Shown one piece after another: positions 43,461-58,020 of a stretch of DNA of 64,000 nt; positions within the stretch are counted from its first letter, which is position 1; each line of letters begins with the position of its first letter. A model generated the notes under the pieces. The model saw only the letters and a program-made list of their open reading frames with translations. It was not told the DNA's origin and did no database searches. Source of the stretch: Nansenia antarctica (Eukaryota; Chordata; Actinopteri; Argentiniformes; Microstomatidae); assembly GCA_963989245.1 (NCBI GenBank), contig OZ022341.1, positions 60,228,031-60,292,030 on the forward strand, in the 5' to 3' direction. A program made the translations under genes and the position numbers.

Positions 43461-46400
43461 ACGGATAGAATGTTCTGTGTGTGAGAGGGAGTCTAGACTC
43501 GACAGATAGAATGTTCTGTGTGAGAGGGAGTCTAGACTAGACAGATAGAATGTTCTGTGTGTGAGAGGGAGTCTAGACTAGACAGATAGAATGTTCTGGT
43601 GTGAGAGGGAGTCTAGACTAGACAGATAGAATGTTCTGGTCTATGACATCACAGCATGTCTGTGTGAGAGGGAGTCTAGACTAGACAGATAGAATGTTCT
43701 GTGTGTGAGAGGGAGTCTAGACTAGACAGATAGAATGTTCTGGTGTGAGAGGGAGTCTAGACTAGACAGATAGAATGTTCTGGTCTGAGAGGGAGTCTAG
43801 ACTAGACAGATAGAATGTTCTGGTGTGAGAGGGAGTCTAGACTAGACAGATAGAATGTTCTGGTCTATGACATCACAGCATGTCTGTGTGAGAGGGAGTC
43901 TAGACTAGACAGATATAATGTTCTGGTCTATGACATCACAGCATGTCTGTGTGAGAGGGAGTCTAGACTAGACATATAGAATGTTCTGGTCTATGACATC
44001 ACAGCATGTCTGTGTGAGAGGGAGTCTAGACTAGACAGATAGAATGTTCTGGTCTATGACATCACAGCATGTCTGTGTGAGAGGGAGTCTAGACTAGACA
44101 GATATAATGTTCTGTGTGTGAGAGGGAGTCTAGACTAGACAGATAGAATGTTCTGTGTGTGAGAGGGAGTCTAGACTAGACAGATAGAATGTTCTGTGTG
44201 TGAGAGGGAGTCTAGACTAGACAGATAGAATGTTCTGTGTGTGAGAGGGAGTCTAGACTAGACAGATAGAATGTTCTGGTCTATGACATCACAGCATGTC
44301 TGTGTGAGAGGGAGTCTAGACTAGACAGATAGAATGTTCTGGTCTATGACATCACAGCATGTATGTGTGAGAGGGAGTCTAGACTAGACAGATAGAATGT
44401 TCTGGTCTATGACATCACAGCATGTCTGTGTGAGAGGGAGTCTAGACTAGACAGATAGAATGTTCTGGTCTATGACATCACAGCATGTCTGTGTGAGAGG
44501 GAGTCTAGACTAGACAGATAGAATGTTCTGGTCTATGACATCACAGCATGTCTGTGTGAGAGGGAGTCTAGACTAGACAGATAGAATGTTCTGTGTGTGA
44601 GAGGGAGTCTAGACTAGACAGATAGAATGTTTTGTGTGTGAGAGGAAGTCTAGACTAGACAGATAGAATGTTCTGGTGTGAGAGGGAGTCTAGACTAGAC
44701 AGATAGAATGTTCTGGTGTGAGAGGGAGTCTAGACTAGACAGATAGAATGTTCTGGTGTGAGAGGGAGTCTAGACTAGACAAATAGCATGTTCTGGTCTA
44801 TGACATCACAGCATGTCTGTGTGAGAGGGAGTCTAGACTAGACAGATAGAATGTTCTGGTCTATGACATCACAGCATGTCTGTGTGAGAGGGAGTCTAGA
44901 CTAGACAGATAGAATGTTCTGTGTGAGAGAGGGAGTCTAGACTAGACAGATAGAATGTTCTGTGTGTGAGAGGGAGTCTTGCCTAGACAGATAGAATGTT
45001 CTGTGTGTGAGAGGGAGTCTAGACTAGACAGATATAATGTTCTGGTCTATGACATCACAGCATGTCTGTGTGAGAGGGAGTCTAGACTAGACAGATAGAA
45101 TGTTCTGGTCTATGACATCACAGCATGTCTGTGTGAGAGGGAGTCTAGACTAGACAGATAGAATGTTCTGGTCTATGACATCACAGCATGTCTGTGTGAG
45201 AGGGAGTCTAGACTAGACGGATAGAATGTTCTGTGTGTGAGAGGGAGTCTAGACTAGACAGATAGAATGTTCTGTGTGTGAGAGGGAGTCTAGACTAGAC
45301 AGATAGAATGTTCTGGTGTGAGAGGGAGTCTAGACTAGACAGATAGAATGTTCTGGTCTATGACATCACAGCATGTCTGTGTGAGAGGGAGTCTAGACTA
45401 GACAGATAGAATGTTCTGTGTGTGAGAGGGAGTCTAGACTAGACAGATAGAATGTTCTGGTGTGAGAGGGAGTCTAGACTAGACAGATAGAATGTTCTGG
45501 TCTGAGAGGGAGTCTAGACTAGACAGATAGAATGTTCTGGTGTGAGAGGGAGTCTAGACTAGACAGATAGAATGTTCTGGTCTATGACATCACAGCATGT
45601 CTGTGTGAGAGGGAGTCTAGACTAGACAGATAGAATGTTCTGGTCTATGACATCACAGCATGTCTGTGTGAGAGGGAGTCTAGACTAGACAGATAGAATG
45701 TTCTGTGAGTGAGAGGGAGTCTAGACTCGACAGATAGAATGTTCTGTGTGTGAGAGGGAGTCTAGACTAGACAGATAGAATGTTCTGGTGTGAGAGGGAG
45801 TCTAGACTAGACAGATAGAATGTTCTGGTCTATGACATCACAGCATGTCTGTGTGAGAGGGAGTCTAGACTAGACAGATAGAATGTTCTGGTCTATGACA
45901 TCACAGCATGTCTGTGTGAGAGGGAGTCTAGACTAGACAGATAGAATGTTCTGGTCTATGACATCACAGCATGTCTGTGTGAGAGGGAGTCTAGACTAGA
46001 CAGATAGAATGTTCTGGTCTATGACATCACAGCATGTCTGTGTGAGAGGGATTCTAGACTAGACAGATAGAATGTTCTGGTCTATGACATCACAGCATGT
46101 CTGTGTGAGAGGGAGTCTAGACTAGACAGATAGAATGTTCTGGTCTATGACATCACAGCATGTCTGTGTGAGAGGGAGTCTAGACTAGACAGATAGAATG
46201 TTCTGATCTATGACATCACAGCATGTCTGTGTGAGAGGGAGTCTAGACTAGACAGATAGAATGTTCTGGTCTATGACATCACAGCATGTCTGTGTGAGAG
46301 GGAGTCTAGACTAGACAGATAGAATGTTCTGGTCTATGACATCACAGCATGTCTGTGTGAGAGGGAGTCTAGACTAGACAGATAGAATGTTCTGGTCTAT

Positions 46401-47100
46401 GACATCACAGCATGTCTGTGTGAGAGGGAGTCTAGACTAGACAGATAGAATGTTCTGTGTGTGAGAGGGAGTCTAGACTCGACAGATAGAATGTTCTGTG
46501 TGAGAGGGAGTCTAGACTAGACAGATAGAATGTTCTGTGTGTGAGAGGGAGTCTAGACTAGACAGATAGAATGTTCTGGTGTGAGAGGGAGTCTAGACTA
46601 GACAGATAGAATGTTCTGGTCTATGACATCACAGCATGTCTGTGTGAGAGGGAGTCTAGACTAGACAGATAGAATGTTCTGTGTGTGAGAGGGAGTCTAG
46701 ACTAGACAGATAGAATGTTCTGGTGTGAGAGGGAGTCTAGACTAGACAGATAGAATGTTCTGGTCTGAGAGGGAGTCTAGACTAGACAGATAGAATGTTC
46801 TGGTGTGAGAGGGAGTCTAGACTAGACAGATAGAATGTTCTGGTCTATGACATCACAGCATGTCTGTGTGAGAGGGAGTCTAGACTAGACAGATAGAATG
46901 TTCTGGTCTATGACATCACAGCATGTCTGTGTGAGAGGGAGTCTAGACTAGACAGATAGCATGTTCTGGTCTATGACATCACAGCATGTCTGTGTGAGAG
47001 GGAGTCTAGACTAGACAGATAGAATGTTCTGGTCTATGACATCACAGCATGTCTGTGTGAGAGGGAGTCTAGACTAGACAGATAGAATGTTCTGGTCTAT
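43461..47100 (+). repeat. Higher-order repeat, 3,680-bp unit, copy 1
   Basis: Private variants at 43461 (ACGGATAGAA), 43911 (AGATATAATG), 44101, 44363 (GTATGTGTGA), 44621-44650 (TTTTGTGTG...GAGGAAG) and 46051 (ATTCTAGACT) all recur exactly 3,680 bp later. The true left boundary lies between 43,271 and 43,461. Confidence 0.85.
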
Positions 47101-47140
47101 GACATCACAGCATGTCTGTGTGAGAGGGAGTCTAGACTAG

Positions 47141-50100
47141 ACGGATAGAATGTTCTGTGTGTGAGAGGGAGTCTAGACTCGACAGATAGAATGTTCTGTG
47201 TGAGAGGGAGTCTAGACTAGACAGATAGAATGTTCTGTGTGTGAGAGGGAGTCTAGACTAGACAGATAGAATGTTCTGGTGTGAGAGGGAGTCTAGACTA
47301 GACAGATAGAATGTTCTGGTCTATGACATCACAGCATGTCTGTGTGAGAGGGAGTCTAGACTAGACAGATAGAATGTTCTGTGTGTGAGAGGGAGTCTAG
47401 ACTAGACAGATAGAATGTTCTGGTGTGAGAGGGAGTCTAGACTAGACAGATAGAATGTTCTGGTCTGAGAGGGAGTCTAGACTAGACAGATAGAATGTTC
47501 TGGTGTGAGAGGGAGTCTAGACTAGACAGATAGAATGTTCTGGTCTATGACATCACAGCATGTCTGTGTGAGAGGGAGTCTAGACTAGACAGATATAATG
47601 TTCTGGTCTATGACATCACAGCATGTCTGTGTGAGAGGGAGTCTAGACTAGACATATAGAATGTTCTGGTCTATGACATCACAGCATGTCTGTGTGAGAG
47701 GGAGTCTAGACTAGACAGATAGAATGTTCTGGTCTATGACATCACAGCATGTCTGTGTGAGAGGGAGTCTAGACTAGACAGATATAATGTTCTGTGTGTG
47801 AGAGGGAGTCTAGACTAGACAGATAGAATGTTCTGTGTGTGAGAGGGAGTCTAGACTAGACAGATAGAATGTTCTGTGTGTGAGAGGGAGTCTAGACTAG
47901 ACAGATAGAATGTTCTGTGTGTGAGAGGGAGTCTAGACTAGACAGATAGAATGTTCTGGTCTATGACATCACAGCATGTCTGTGTGAGAGGGAGTCTAGA
48001 CTAGACAGATAGAATGTTCTGGTCTATGACATCACAGCATGTATGTGTGAGAGGGAGTCTAGACTAGACAGATAGAATGTTCTGGTCTATGACATCACAG
48101 CATGTCTGTGTGAGAGGGAGTCTAGACTAGACAGATAGAATGTTCTGGTCTATGACATCACAGCATGTCTGTGTGAGAGGGAGTCTAGACTAGACAGATA
48201 GAATGTTCTGGTCTATGACATCACAGCATGTCTGTGTGAGAGGGAGTCTAGACTAGACAGATAGAATGTTCTGTGTGTGAGAGGGAGTCTAGACTAGACA
48301 GATAGAATGTTTTGTGTGTGAGAGGAAGTCTAGACTAGACAGATAGAATGTTCTGGTGTGAGAGGGAGTCTAGACTAGACAGATAGAATGTTCTGGTGTG
48401 AGAGGGAGTCTAGACTAGACAGATAGAATGTTCTGGTGTGAGAGGGAGTCTAGACTAGACAAATAGCATGTTCTGGTCTATGACATCACAGCATGTCTGT
48501 GTGAGAGGGAGTCTAGACTAGACAGATAGAATGTTCTGGTCTATGACATCACAGCATGTCTGTGTGAGAGGGAGTCTAGACTAGACAGATAGAATGTTCT
48601 GTGTGAGAGAGGGAGTCTAGACTAGACAGATAGAATGTTCTGTGTGTGAGAGGGAGTCTTGCCTAGACAGATAGAATGTTCTGTGTGTGAGAGGGAGTCT
48701 AGACTAGACAGATATAATGTTCTGGTCTATGACATCACAGCATGTCTGTGTGAGAGGGAGTCTAGACTAGACAGATAGAATGTTCTGGTCTATGACATCA
48801 CAGCATGTCTGTGTGAGAGGGAGTCTAGACTAGACAGATAGAATGTTCTGGTCTATGACATCACAGCATGTCTGTGTGAGAGGGAGTCTAGACTAGACGG
48901 ATAGAATGTTCTGTGTGTGAGAGGGAGTCTAGACTAGACAGATAGAATGTTCTGTGTGTGAGAGGGAGTCTAGACTAGACAGATAGAATGTTCTGGTGTG
49001 AGAGGGAGTCTAGACTAGACAGATAGAATGTTCTGGTCTATGACATCACAGCATGTCTGTGTGAGAGGGAGTCTAGACTAGACAGATAGAATGTTCTGTG
49101 TGTGAGAGGGAGTCTAGACTAGACAGATAGAATGTTCTGGTGTGAGAGGGAGTCTAGACTAGACAGATAGAATGTTCTGGTCTGAGAGGGAGTCTAGACT
49201 AGACAGATAGAATGTTCTGGTGTGAGAGGGAGTCTAGACTAGACAGATAGAATGTTCTGGTCTATGACATCACAGCATGTCTGTGTGAGAGGGAGTCTAG
49301 ACTAGACAGATAGAATGTTCTGGTCTATGACATCACAGCATGTCTGTGTGAGAGGGAGTCTAGACTAGACAGATAGAATGTTCTGTGAGTGAGAGGGAGT
49401 CTAGACTCGACAGATAGAATGTTCTGTGTGTGAGAGGGAGTCTAGACTAGACAGATAGAATGTTCTGGTGTGAGAGGGAGTCTAGACTAGACAGATAGAA
49501 TGTTCTGGTCTATGACATCACAGCATGTCTGTGTGAGAGGGAGTCTAGACTAGACAGATAGAATGTTCTGGTCTATGACATCACAGCATGTCTGTGTGAG
49601 AGGGAGTCTAGACTAGACAGATAGAATGTTCTGGTCTATGACATCACAGCATGTCTGTGTGAGAGGGAGTCTAGACTAGACAGATAGAATGTTCTGGTCT
49701 ATGACATCACAGCATGTCTGTGTGAGAGGGATTCTAGACTAGACAGATAGAATGTTCTGGTCTATGACATCACAGCATGTCTGTGTGAGAGGGAGTCTAG
49801 ACTAGACAGATAGAATGTTCTGGTCTATGACATCACAGCATGTCTGTGTGAGAGGGAGTCTAGACTAGACAGATAGAATGTTCTGATCTATGACATCACA
49901 GCATGTCTGTGTGAGAGGGAGTCTAGACTAGACAGATAGAATGTTCTGGTCTATGACATCACAGCATGTCTGTGTGAGAGGGAGTCTAGACTAGACAGAT
50001 AGAATGTTCTGGTCTATGACATCACAGCATGTCTGTGTGAGAGGGAGTCTAGACTAGACAGATAGAATGTTCTGGTCTATGACATCACAGCATGTCTGTG

Positions 50101-50770
50101 TGAGAGGGAGTCTAGACTAGACAGATAGAATGTTCTGTGTGTGAGAGGGAGTCTAGACTCGACAGATAGAATGTTCTGTGTGAGAGGGAGTCTAGACTAG
50201 ACAGATAGAATGTTCTGTGTGTGAGAGGGAGTCTAGACTAGACAGATAGAATGTTCTGGTGTGAGAGGGAGTCTAGACTAGACAGATAGAATGTTCTGGT
50301 CTATGACATCACAGCATGTCTGTGTGAGAGGGAGTCTAGACTAGACAGATAGAATGTTCTGTGTGTGAGAGGGAGTCTAGACTAGACAGATAGAATGTTC
50401 TGGTGTGAGAGGGAGTCTAGACTAGACAGATAGAATGTTCTGGTCTGAGAGGGAGTCTAGACTAGACAGATAGAATGTTCTGGTGTGAGAGGGAGTCTAG
50501 ACTAGACAGATAGAATGTTCTGGTCTATGACATCACAGCATGTCTGTGTGAGAGGGAGTCTAGACTAGACAGATAGAATGTTCTGGTCTATGACATCACA
50601 GCATGTCTGTGTGAGAGGGAGTCTAGACTAGACAGATAGCATGTTCTGGTCTATGACATCACAGCATGTCTGTGTGAGAGGGAGTCTAGACTAGACAGAT
50701 AGAATGTTCTGGTCTATGACATCACAGCATGTCTGTGTGAGAGGGAGTCTAGACTAGACAGATAGAATGT
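47141..50770 (+). repeat. Higher-order repeat, 3,680-bp unit, copy 2
   Basis: Repeats copy 1 with every private variant checked, including 50631 (GACAGATAGC, matching 46951). It diverges at 50771, where TTTGTGTGTG replaces TCTGGTCTAT. Confidence 0.85.
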
Positions 50771-53700
50771 TTTGTGTGTGAGAGGGAGTCTAGACTAGAC
50801 AGATAGAATGTTCTGTGTGTGAGAGGGAGTCTAGACTAGACAGATAGAATGTTCTGTGTGTGAGAGGGAGTCTAGACTAGACAGATAGAATGTTCTGTGT
50901 GTGAGAGGGAGTCTAGACTAGACAGATAGAATGTTCTGGTCTATGACATCACAGCATGTCTGTGTGAGAGGGAGTCTAGACTAGACAGATAGAATGTTCT
51001 GGTCTATGACATCACAGCATGTCTGTGTGAGAGGGAGTCTAGACTAGACAGATAGAATGTTCTGGTCTATGACATCACAGCATGTCTGTGTGAGAGGGAG
51101 TCTAGACTAGACAGATAGAATGTTCTGGTCTATGACATCACAGCATGTCTGTGTGAGAGGGAGTCTAGACTAGACAGATAGAATGTTCTGGTCTATGACA
51201 TCACAGCATGTCTGTGTGAGAGGGAGTCTAGACTAGACAGATAGAATGTTCTGGTCTATGACATCACAGCATGTCTGTGTGAGAGGGAGTCTAGACTAGA
51301 CAGATAGAATGTTCTGGTCTATGACATCACAGCATGTCTGTGTGAGAGGGAGTCTAGACTAGACGGATAGAATGTTCTGTGTGTGAGAGGGAGTCTAGAC
51401 TCGACAGATAGAATGTTCTGTGTGAGAGGGAGTCTAGACTAGACAGATAGAATGTTCTGTGTGTGAGAGGGAGTCTAGACTAGACAGATAGAATGTTCTG
51501 GTGTGAGAGGGAGTCTAGACTAGACAGATTGAATGTTCTGGTCTATGACATCACAGCATGTCTGTGTGAGAGGGAGTCTAGACTAGACAGATAGAATGTT
51601 CTGTGTGTGAGAGGGAGTCTAGACTAGACAGATAGAATGTTCTGGTGTGAGAGGGAGTCTAGACTAGACAGATAGAATGTTCTGGTCTGAGAGGGAGTCT
51701 AGACTAGACAGATAGAATGTTCTGGTGTGAGAGGGAGTCTAGACTAGACAGATAGAATGTTCTGGTCTATGACATCACAGCAAGTCTGTGTGAGAGGGAG
51801 TCTAGACTAGACAGATAGAATGTTCTGGTCTATGACATCACAGCATGTCTGTGTGAGAGGGAGTCTAGACTAGACAGATAGAATGTTCTGTGTGTGAGAG
51901 GGAGTCTAGACTCGACAGATAGAATGTTCTGTGTGAGAGGGAGTCTAGACTAGACAGATAGAATGTTCTGTGTGTGAGAGGGAGTCTAGACTAGACAGAT
52001 AGAATGTTCTGGTGTGAGAGGGAGTCTAGACTAGACAGATAGAATGTTCTGGTCTATGACATCACAGCATGTCTGTGTGAGAGGGAGTCTAGACTAGACA
52101 GATAGAATGTTCTGGTCTATGACATCACAGCATGTCTGTGTGAGAGGGAGTCTAGACTAGACAGATAGAATGTTCTGGTCTATGACATCACAGCATGTCT
52201 GTGTGAGAGGGAGTCTAGACTAGACAGATAGAATGTTCTGGTCTATGACATCACAGCATGTCTGTGTGAGAGGGATTCTAGACTAGACAGATAGAATGTT
52301 CTGGTCTATGACATCACAGCATGTCTGTGTGAGAGGGAGTCTAGACTAGACAGATAGAATGTTCTGGTCTATGACATCACAGCATGTCTGTGTGAGAGGG
52401 AGTCTAGACTAGACAGATAGAATGTTCTGATCTATGACATCACAGCATGTCTGTGTGAGAGGGAGTCTAGACTAGACAGATAGAATGTTCTGGTCTATGA
52501 CATCACAGCATGTCTGTGTGAGAGGGAGTCTAGACTAGACAGATAGAATGTTCTGGTCTATGACATCACAGCATGTCTGTGTGAGAGGGAGTCTAGACTA
52601 GACAGATAGAATGTTCTGTGTGTGAGAGGGAGTCTAGACTCGACAGATAGAATGTTCTGTGTGAGAGGGAGTCTAGACTAGACAGATAGAATGTTCTGTG
52701 TGTGAGAGGGAGTCTAGACTAGACAGATAGAATGTTCTGGTGTGAGAGGGAGTCTAGACTAGACAGATAGAATGTTCTGGTCTATGACATCACAGCATGT
52801 CTGTGTGAGAGGGAGTCTAGACTAGACAGATAGAATGTTCTGTGTGTGAGAGGGAGTCTAGACTAGACAGATAGAATGTTCTGGTGTGAGAGGGAGTCTA
52901 GACTAGACAGATAGAATGTTCTGGTCTGAGAGGGAGTCTAGACTAGACAGATAGAATGTTCTGGTGTGAGAGGGAGTCTAGACTAGACAGATAGAATGTT
53001 CTGGTCTATGACATCACAGCATGTCTGTGTGAGAGGGAGTCTAGACTAGACAGATAGAATGTTCTGGTCTATGACATCACAGCATGTCTGTGTGAGAGGG
53101 AGTCTAGACTAGACAGATAGCATGTTCTGGTCTATGACATCACAGCATGTCTGTGTGAGAGGGAGTCTAGACTAGACAGATAGAATGTTCTGGTCTATGA
53201 CATCACAGCATGTCTGTGTGAGAGGGAGTCTAGACTAGACAGATAGAATGTTCTGGTCTATGACATCACAGCATGTCTGTGTGAGAGGGAGTCTAGACTA
53301 GACAGATAGAATGTTCTGTGTGTGAGAGGGAGTCTAGACTCGACAGATAGAATGTTCTGTGTGAGAGGGAGTCTAGACTAGACAGATAGAATGTTCTGTG
53401 TGTGAGAGGGAGTCTAGACTAGACAGATAGAATGTTCTGGTGTGAGAGGGAGTCTAGACTAGACAGATAGAATGTTCTGGTCTAAGACATCACAGCATGT
53501 CTGTGTGAGAGGGAGTCTAGACTAGACAGATAGAATGTTCTGGTCTATGACATCACAGCATGTCTGTGTGAGAGGGAGTCTAGACTAGACAGATAGAATG
53601 TTCTGGTCTATGACATCACAGCATGTCTGTGTGAGAGGGAGTCTAGACTAGACAGATAGAATGTTCTGGTCTATGACATCACAGCATGTCTGTGTGAGAG

Positions 53701-53891
53701 GGAGTCTAGACTAGACAGATAGAATGTTCTGTGTGTGAGAGGGAGTCTAGACTCGACAGATAGAATGTTCTGTGTGAGAGGGAGTCTAGACTAGACAGAT
53801 AGAATGTTCTGTGTGTGAGAGGGAGTCTAGACTAGACAGATAGAATGTTCTGGTGTGAGAGGGAGTCTAGACTAGACAGATAGAATGTTCT

Positions 53892-56800
53892 GGTCTAAGA
53901 CATCACAGCATGTCTGTGTGAGAGGGAGTCTAGACTAGACAGATAGAATGTTCTGGTCTATGACATCACAGCATGTCTGTGTGAGAGGGAGTCTAGACTA
54001 GACAGATAGAATGTTCTGGTCTATGACATCACAGCATGTCTGTGTGAGAGGGAGTCTAGACTAGACAGATAGAATGTTCTGGTCTATGACATCACAGCAT
54101 GTCTGTGTGAGAGGGAGTCTAGACTAGACGGATAGAATGTTCTGTGTGTGAGAGGGAGTCTAGACTCGACAGATAGAATGTTCTGTGTGAGAGGGAGTCT
54201 AGACTAGACAGATAGAATGTTCTGTGTGTGAGAGGGAGTCTAGACTAGACAGATAGAATGTTCTGGTGTGAGAGGGAGTCTAGACTAGACAGATAGAATG
54301 TTCTGGTCTATGACATCACAGCATGTCTGTGTGAGAGGGAGTCTAGACTAGACAGATAGAATGTTCTGTGTGTGAGAGGGAGTCTAGACTAGACAGATAG
54401 AATGTTCTGGTGTGAGAGGGAGTCTTGACTAGACAGATAGAATGTTCTGTGTGAGAGGGAGTCTAGACTAGACAGATAGAATGTTCTGTGTGTGAGAGGG
54501 AGTCTAGACTAGACAGATAGAATGTTCTGGTGTGAGAGGGAGTCTAGACTAGACAGATAGAATGTTCTGGTCTATGACATCACAGCATGTCTGTGTGAGA
54601 GGGAGTCTAGACTAGACAGATAGAATGTTCTGGTCTATGACATCTCAGCATGTCTGTGTGAGAGGGAGTCTAGACTAGACAGATAGAATGTTCTGGTCTA
54701 TGACATCACAGCATGTCTGTGTGAGAGGGAGTCTAGACTAGACAGATAGAATGTTCTGGTCTATGACATCACAGCATGTCTGTGTGAGAGGGATTCTAGA
54801 CTAGACAGATAGAATGTTCTGGTCTATGACATCACAGCATGTCTGTGTGAGAGGGAGTCTAGACTAGACAGATAGAATGTTCTGGTCTATGACATCACAG
54901 CATGTCTGTGTGAGAGGGAGTCTAGACTAGACAGATAGAATGTTCTGATCTATGACATCACAGCATGTCTGTGTGAGAGGGAGTCTAGACTAGACAGATA
55001 GAATGTTCTGGTCTATGACATCACAGCATGTCTGTGTGAGAGGGAGTCTAGACTAGACAGATAGAATGTTCTGGTCTATGACATCACAGCATGTCTGTGT
55101 GAGAGGGAGTCTAGACTAGACAGATAGAATGTTCTGGTCTATGACATCACAGCATGTCTGTGTGAGAGGGAGTCTAGACTAGACAGATAGAATGTTCTGG
55201 TCTATGACATCACAGCATGTCTGTGTGAGAGGGAGTCTAGACTAGACAGATAGAATGTTCTGGTCTATGACATCACAGCATGTCTGTGTGAGAGGGAGTC
55301 TAGACTAGACAGATAGAATGTTCTGGTCTATGACATCACAGCATGTCTGTGTGAGAGGGAGTCTAGACTAGACGGATAGAATGTTCTGTGTGTGAGAGGG
55401 AGTCTAGACTCGACAGATAGAATGTTCTGTGTGAGAGGGAGTCTAGACTAGACAGATAGAATGTTCTGTGTGTGAGAGGGAGTCTAGACTAGACAGATAG
55501 AATGTTCTGGTGTGAGAGGGAGTCTAGACTAGACAGATAGAATGTTCTGGTCTATGACATCACAGCATGTCTGTGTGAGAGGGAGTCTAGACTAGACAGA
55601 TAGAATGTTCTGTGTGTGAGAGGGAGTCTAGACTAGACAGATAGAATGTTCTGGTGTGAGAGGGAGTCTAGACTAGACAGATAGAATGTTCTGGTCTGAG
55701 AGGGAGTCTAGACTAGACAGATAGAATGTTCTGGTGTGAGAGGGAGTCTAGACTAGACAGATAGAATGTTCTGGTCTATGACATCACAGCATGTCTGTGT
55801 GAGAGGGAGTCTAGACTATACAGATAGAATGTTCTGGTCTATGACATCACAGCATGTCTGTGTGAGAGGGAGTCTAGACTAGACAGATAGAATGTTCTGG
55901 TCTATGACATCACAGCATGTCTGTATGAGAGGGAGTCTAGACTAGACAGATAGAATGTTCTGGTCTATGACATCACAGCATGTCTGTGTGAGAGGGAGTC
56001 TAGACTAGACAGATAGAATGTTCTGGTCTATGACATCACATCATGTCTGTGTGAGAGGGAGTCTAGACTAGACAGATAGAATGTTCTGGTCTATGACATC
56101 ACAGCATGTCTGTGTGAGAGGGAGTCTAGACTAGACAGATAGAATGTTCTGATCTATGACATCACAGCATGTCTGTGTGAGAGGGAGTCTAGACTAGACA
56201 GATAGAATGTTCTGGTCTATGACATCACAGCATGTCTGTGTGAGAGGGAGTCTAGACTAGACAGATAGAATGTTCTGGTCTATGACATCACAGCATGTCT
56301 GTGTGAGAGGGAGTCTAGACTAGACAGATAGAATGTTCTGGTCTATGACATCACAGCATGTCTGTGTGAGAGGGAGTCTAGACTAGACGGATAGAATGTT
56401 CTGTGTGTGAGAGGGAGTCTAGACTCGACAGATAGAATGTTCTGTGTGAGAGATAGTCTAGACTAGACAGATAGAATGTTCTGTGTGTGAGAGGGAGTCT
56501 AGACTAGACAGATAGAATGTTCTGGTGTGAGAGGGAGTCTAGACTAGACAGATAGAATGTTCTGGTCTATGACATCACAGCATGTCTGTGTGAGAGGGAG
56601 TCTAGACTAGACAGATAGAATGTTCTGTGTGTGAGAGGGAGTCTAGACTAGACAGATAGAATGTTCTGGTGTGAGAGGGAGTCTAGACTAGACAGATATA
56701 ATGTTCTGGTCTGAGAGGGAGTCTAGACTAGACAGATAGAATGTTCTGGTGTGAGAGGGAGTCTAGACTAGACAGATAGAATGTTCTGGTCTATGACATC

Positions 56801-57330
56801 ACAGCATGTCTGTGTGAGAGGGAGTCTAGACTAGACAGATAGAATGTTCTGGTCTATGACATCACAGCATGTCTGTGTGAGAGGGAGTCTAGACTAGACA
56901 GATAGAATGTTCTGGTCTATGACATCACAGCATGTCTGTGTGAGAGGGAGTCTAGACTAGACAGATAGAATGTTCTGTGTGTGAGAGGGAGTCTAGACTA
57001 GACAGATATAATGTTCTGTGTGTGAGAGGGAGTCTAGACTAGACAGATAGAATGTTCTGTGTGTGAGAGGGAGTCTAGACTAGACAGATAGAATGTTCTG
57101 TGTGTGAGAGGGAGTCTAGACTAGACAGATAGAATGTTCTGGTCTATGACATCACAGCATGTCTGTGTGAGAGGGAGTCTAGACTAGACAGATAGAATGT
57201 TCTGGTCTATGACATCACAGCATGTCTGTGTGAGAGGGAGTCTAGACTAGACGGATAGAATGTTCTGTGTGTGAGAGGGAGTCTAGACTCGACAGATAGA
57301 ATGTTCTGTGTGAGAGGGAGTGTAGACTAG
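53892..57330 (+). repeat. Higher-order repeat, about 4.1 kb period, copy 1
   Basis: Private variants at 53892 (GGTCTAAGAC), 54421 (AGTCTTGACT), 54641 (CATCTCAGCA), 55811 (CTAGACTATA), 56041 (TCATGTCTGT), 56451 (AGATAGTCTA) and 57321 (TGTAGACTAG) occur in the same order in the next copy. Confidence 0.85.
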
Positions 57331-58020
57331 ACAGATAGAATGTTCTGTGTGTGAGAGGGAGTCTAGACTAGACAGATAGAATGTTCTGTGTGTGAGAGGG
57401 AGTCTAGACTAGACAGATAGAATGTTCTGTGTGTGAGAGGGAGTCTAGACTAGACAGATAGAATGTTCTGGTGTGAGAGGGAGTCTAGACTAGACAGATA
57501 GAATGTTCTGGTCTATGACATCACAGCATGTCTGTGTGAGAGGGAGTCTAGACTAGACAGATAGAATGTTCTGTGTGTGAGAGGGAGTCTAGACTAGACA
57601 GATAGAATGTTCTGGTGTGAGAGGGAGTCTAGACTAGACAGATAGAATGTTCTGGTCTGAGAGGGAGTCTAGACTAGACAGATAGAATGTTCTGGTGTGA
57701 GAGGGAGTCTAGACTAGACAGATAGAATGTTCTGGTCTATGACATCACAGCATGTCTGTGTGAGAGGGAGTCTAGACTAGACAGATAGAATGTTCTGGTC
57801 TATGACATCACAGCATGTCTGTGTGAGAGGGAGTCTAGACTAGACAGATAGAATGTTCTGTGTGTGAGAGGGAGTCTAGACTCGACAGATAGAATGTTCT
57901 GTGTGAGAGGGAGTCTAGACTAGACAGATAGAATGTTCTGTGTGTGAGAGGGAGTCTAGACTAGACAGATAGAATGTTCTGGTGTGAGAGGGAGTCTAGA
58001 CTAGACAGATAGAATGTTCT

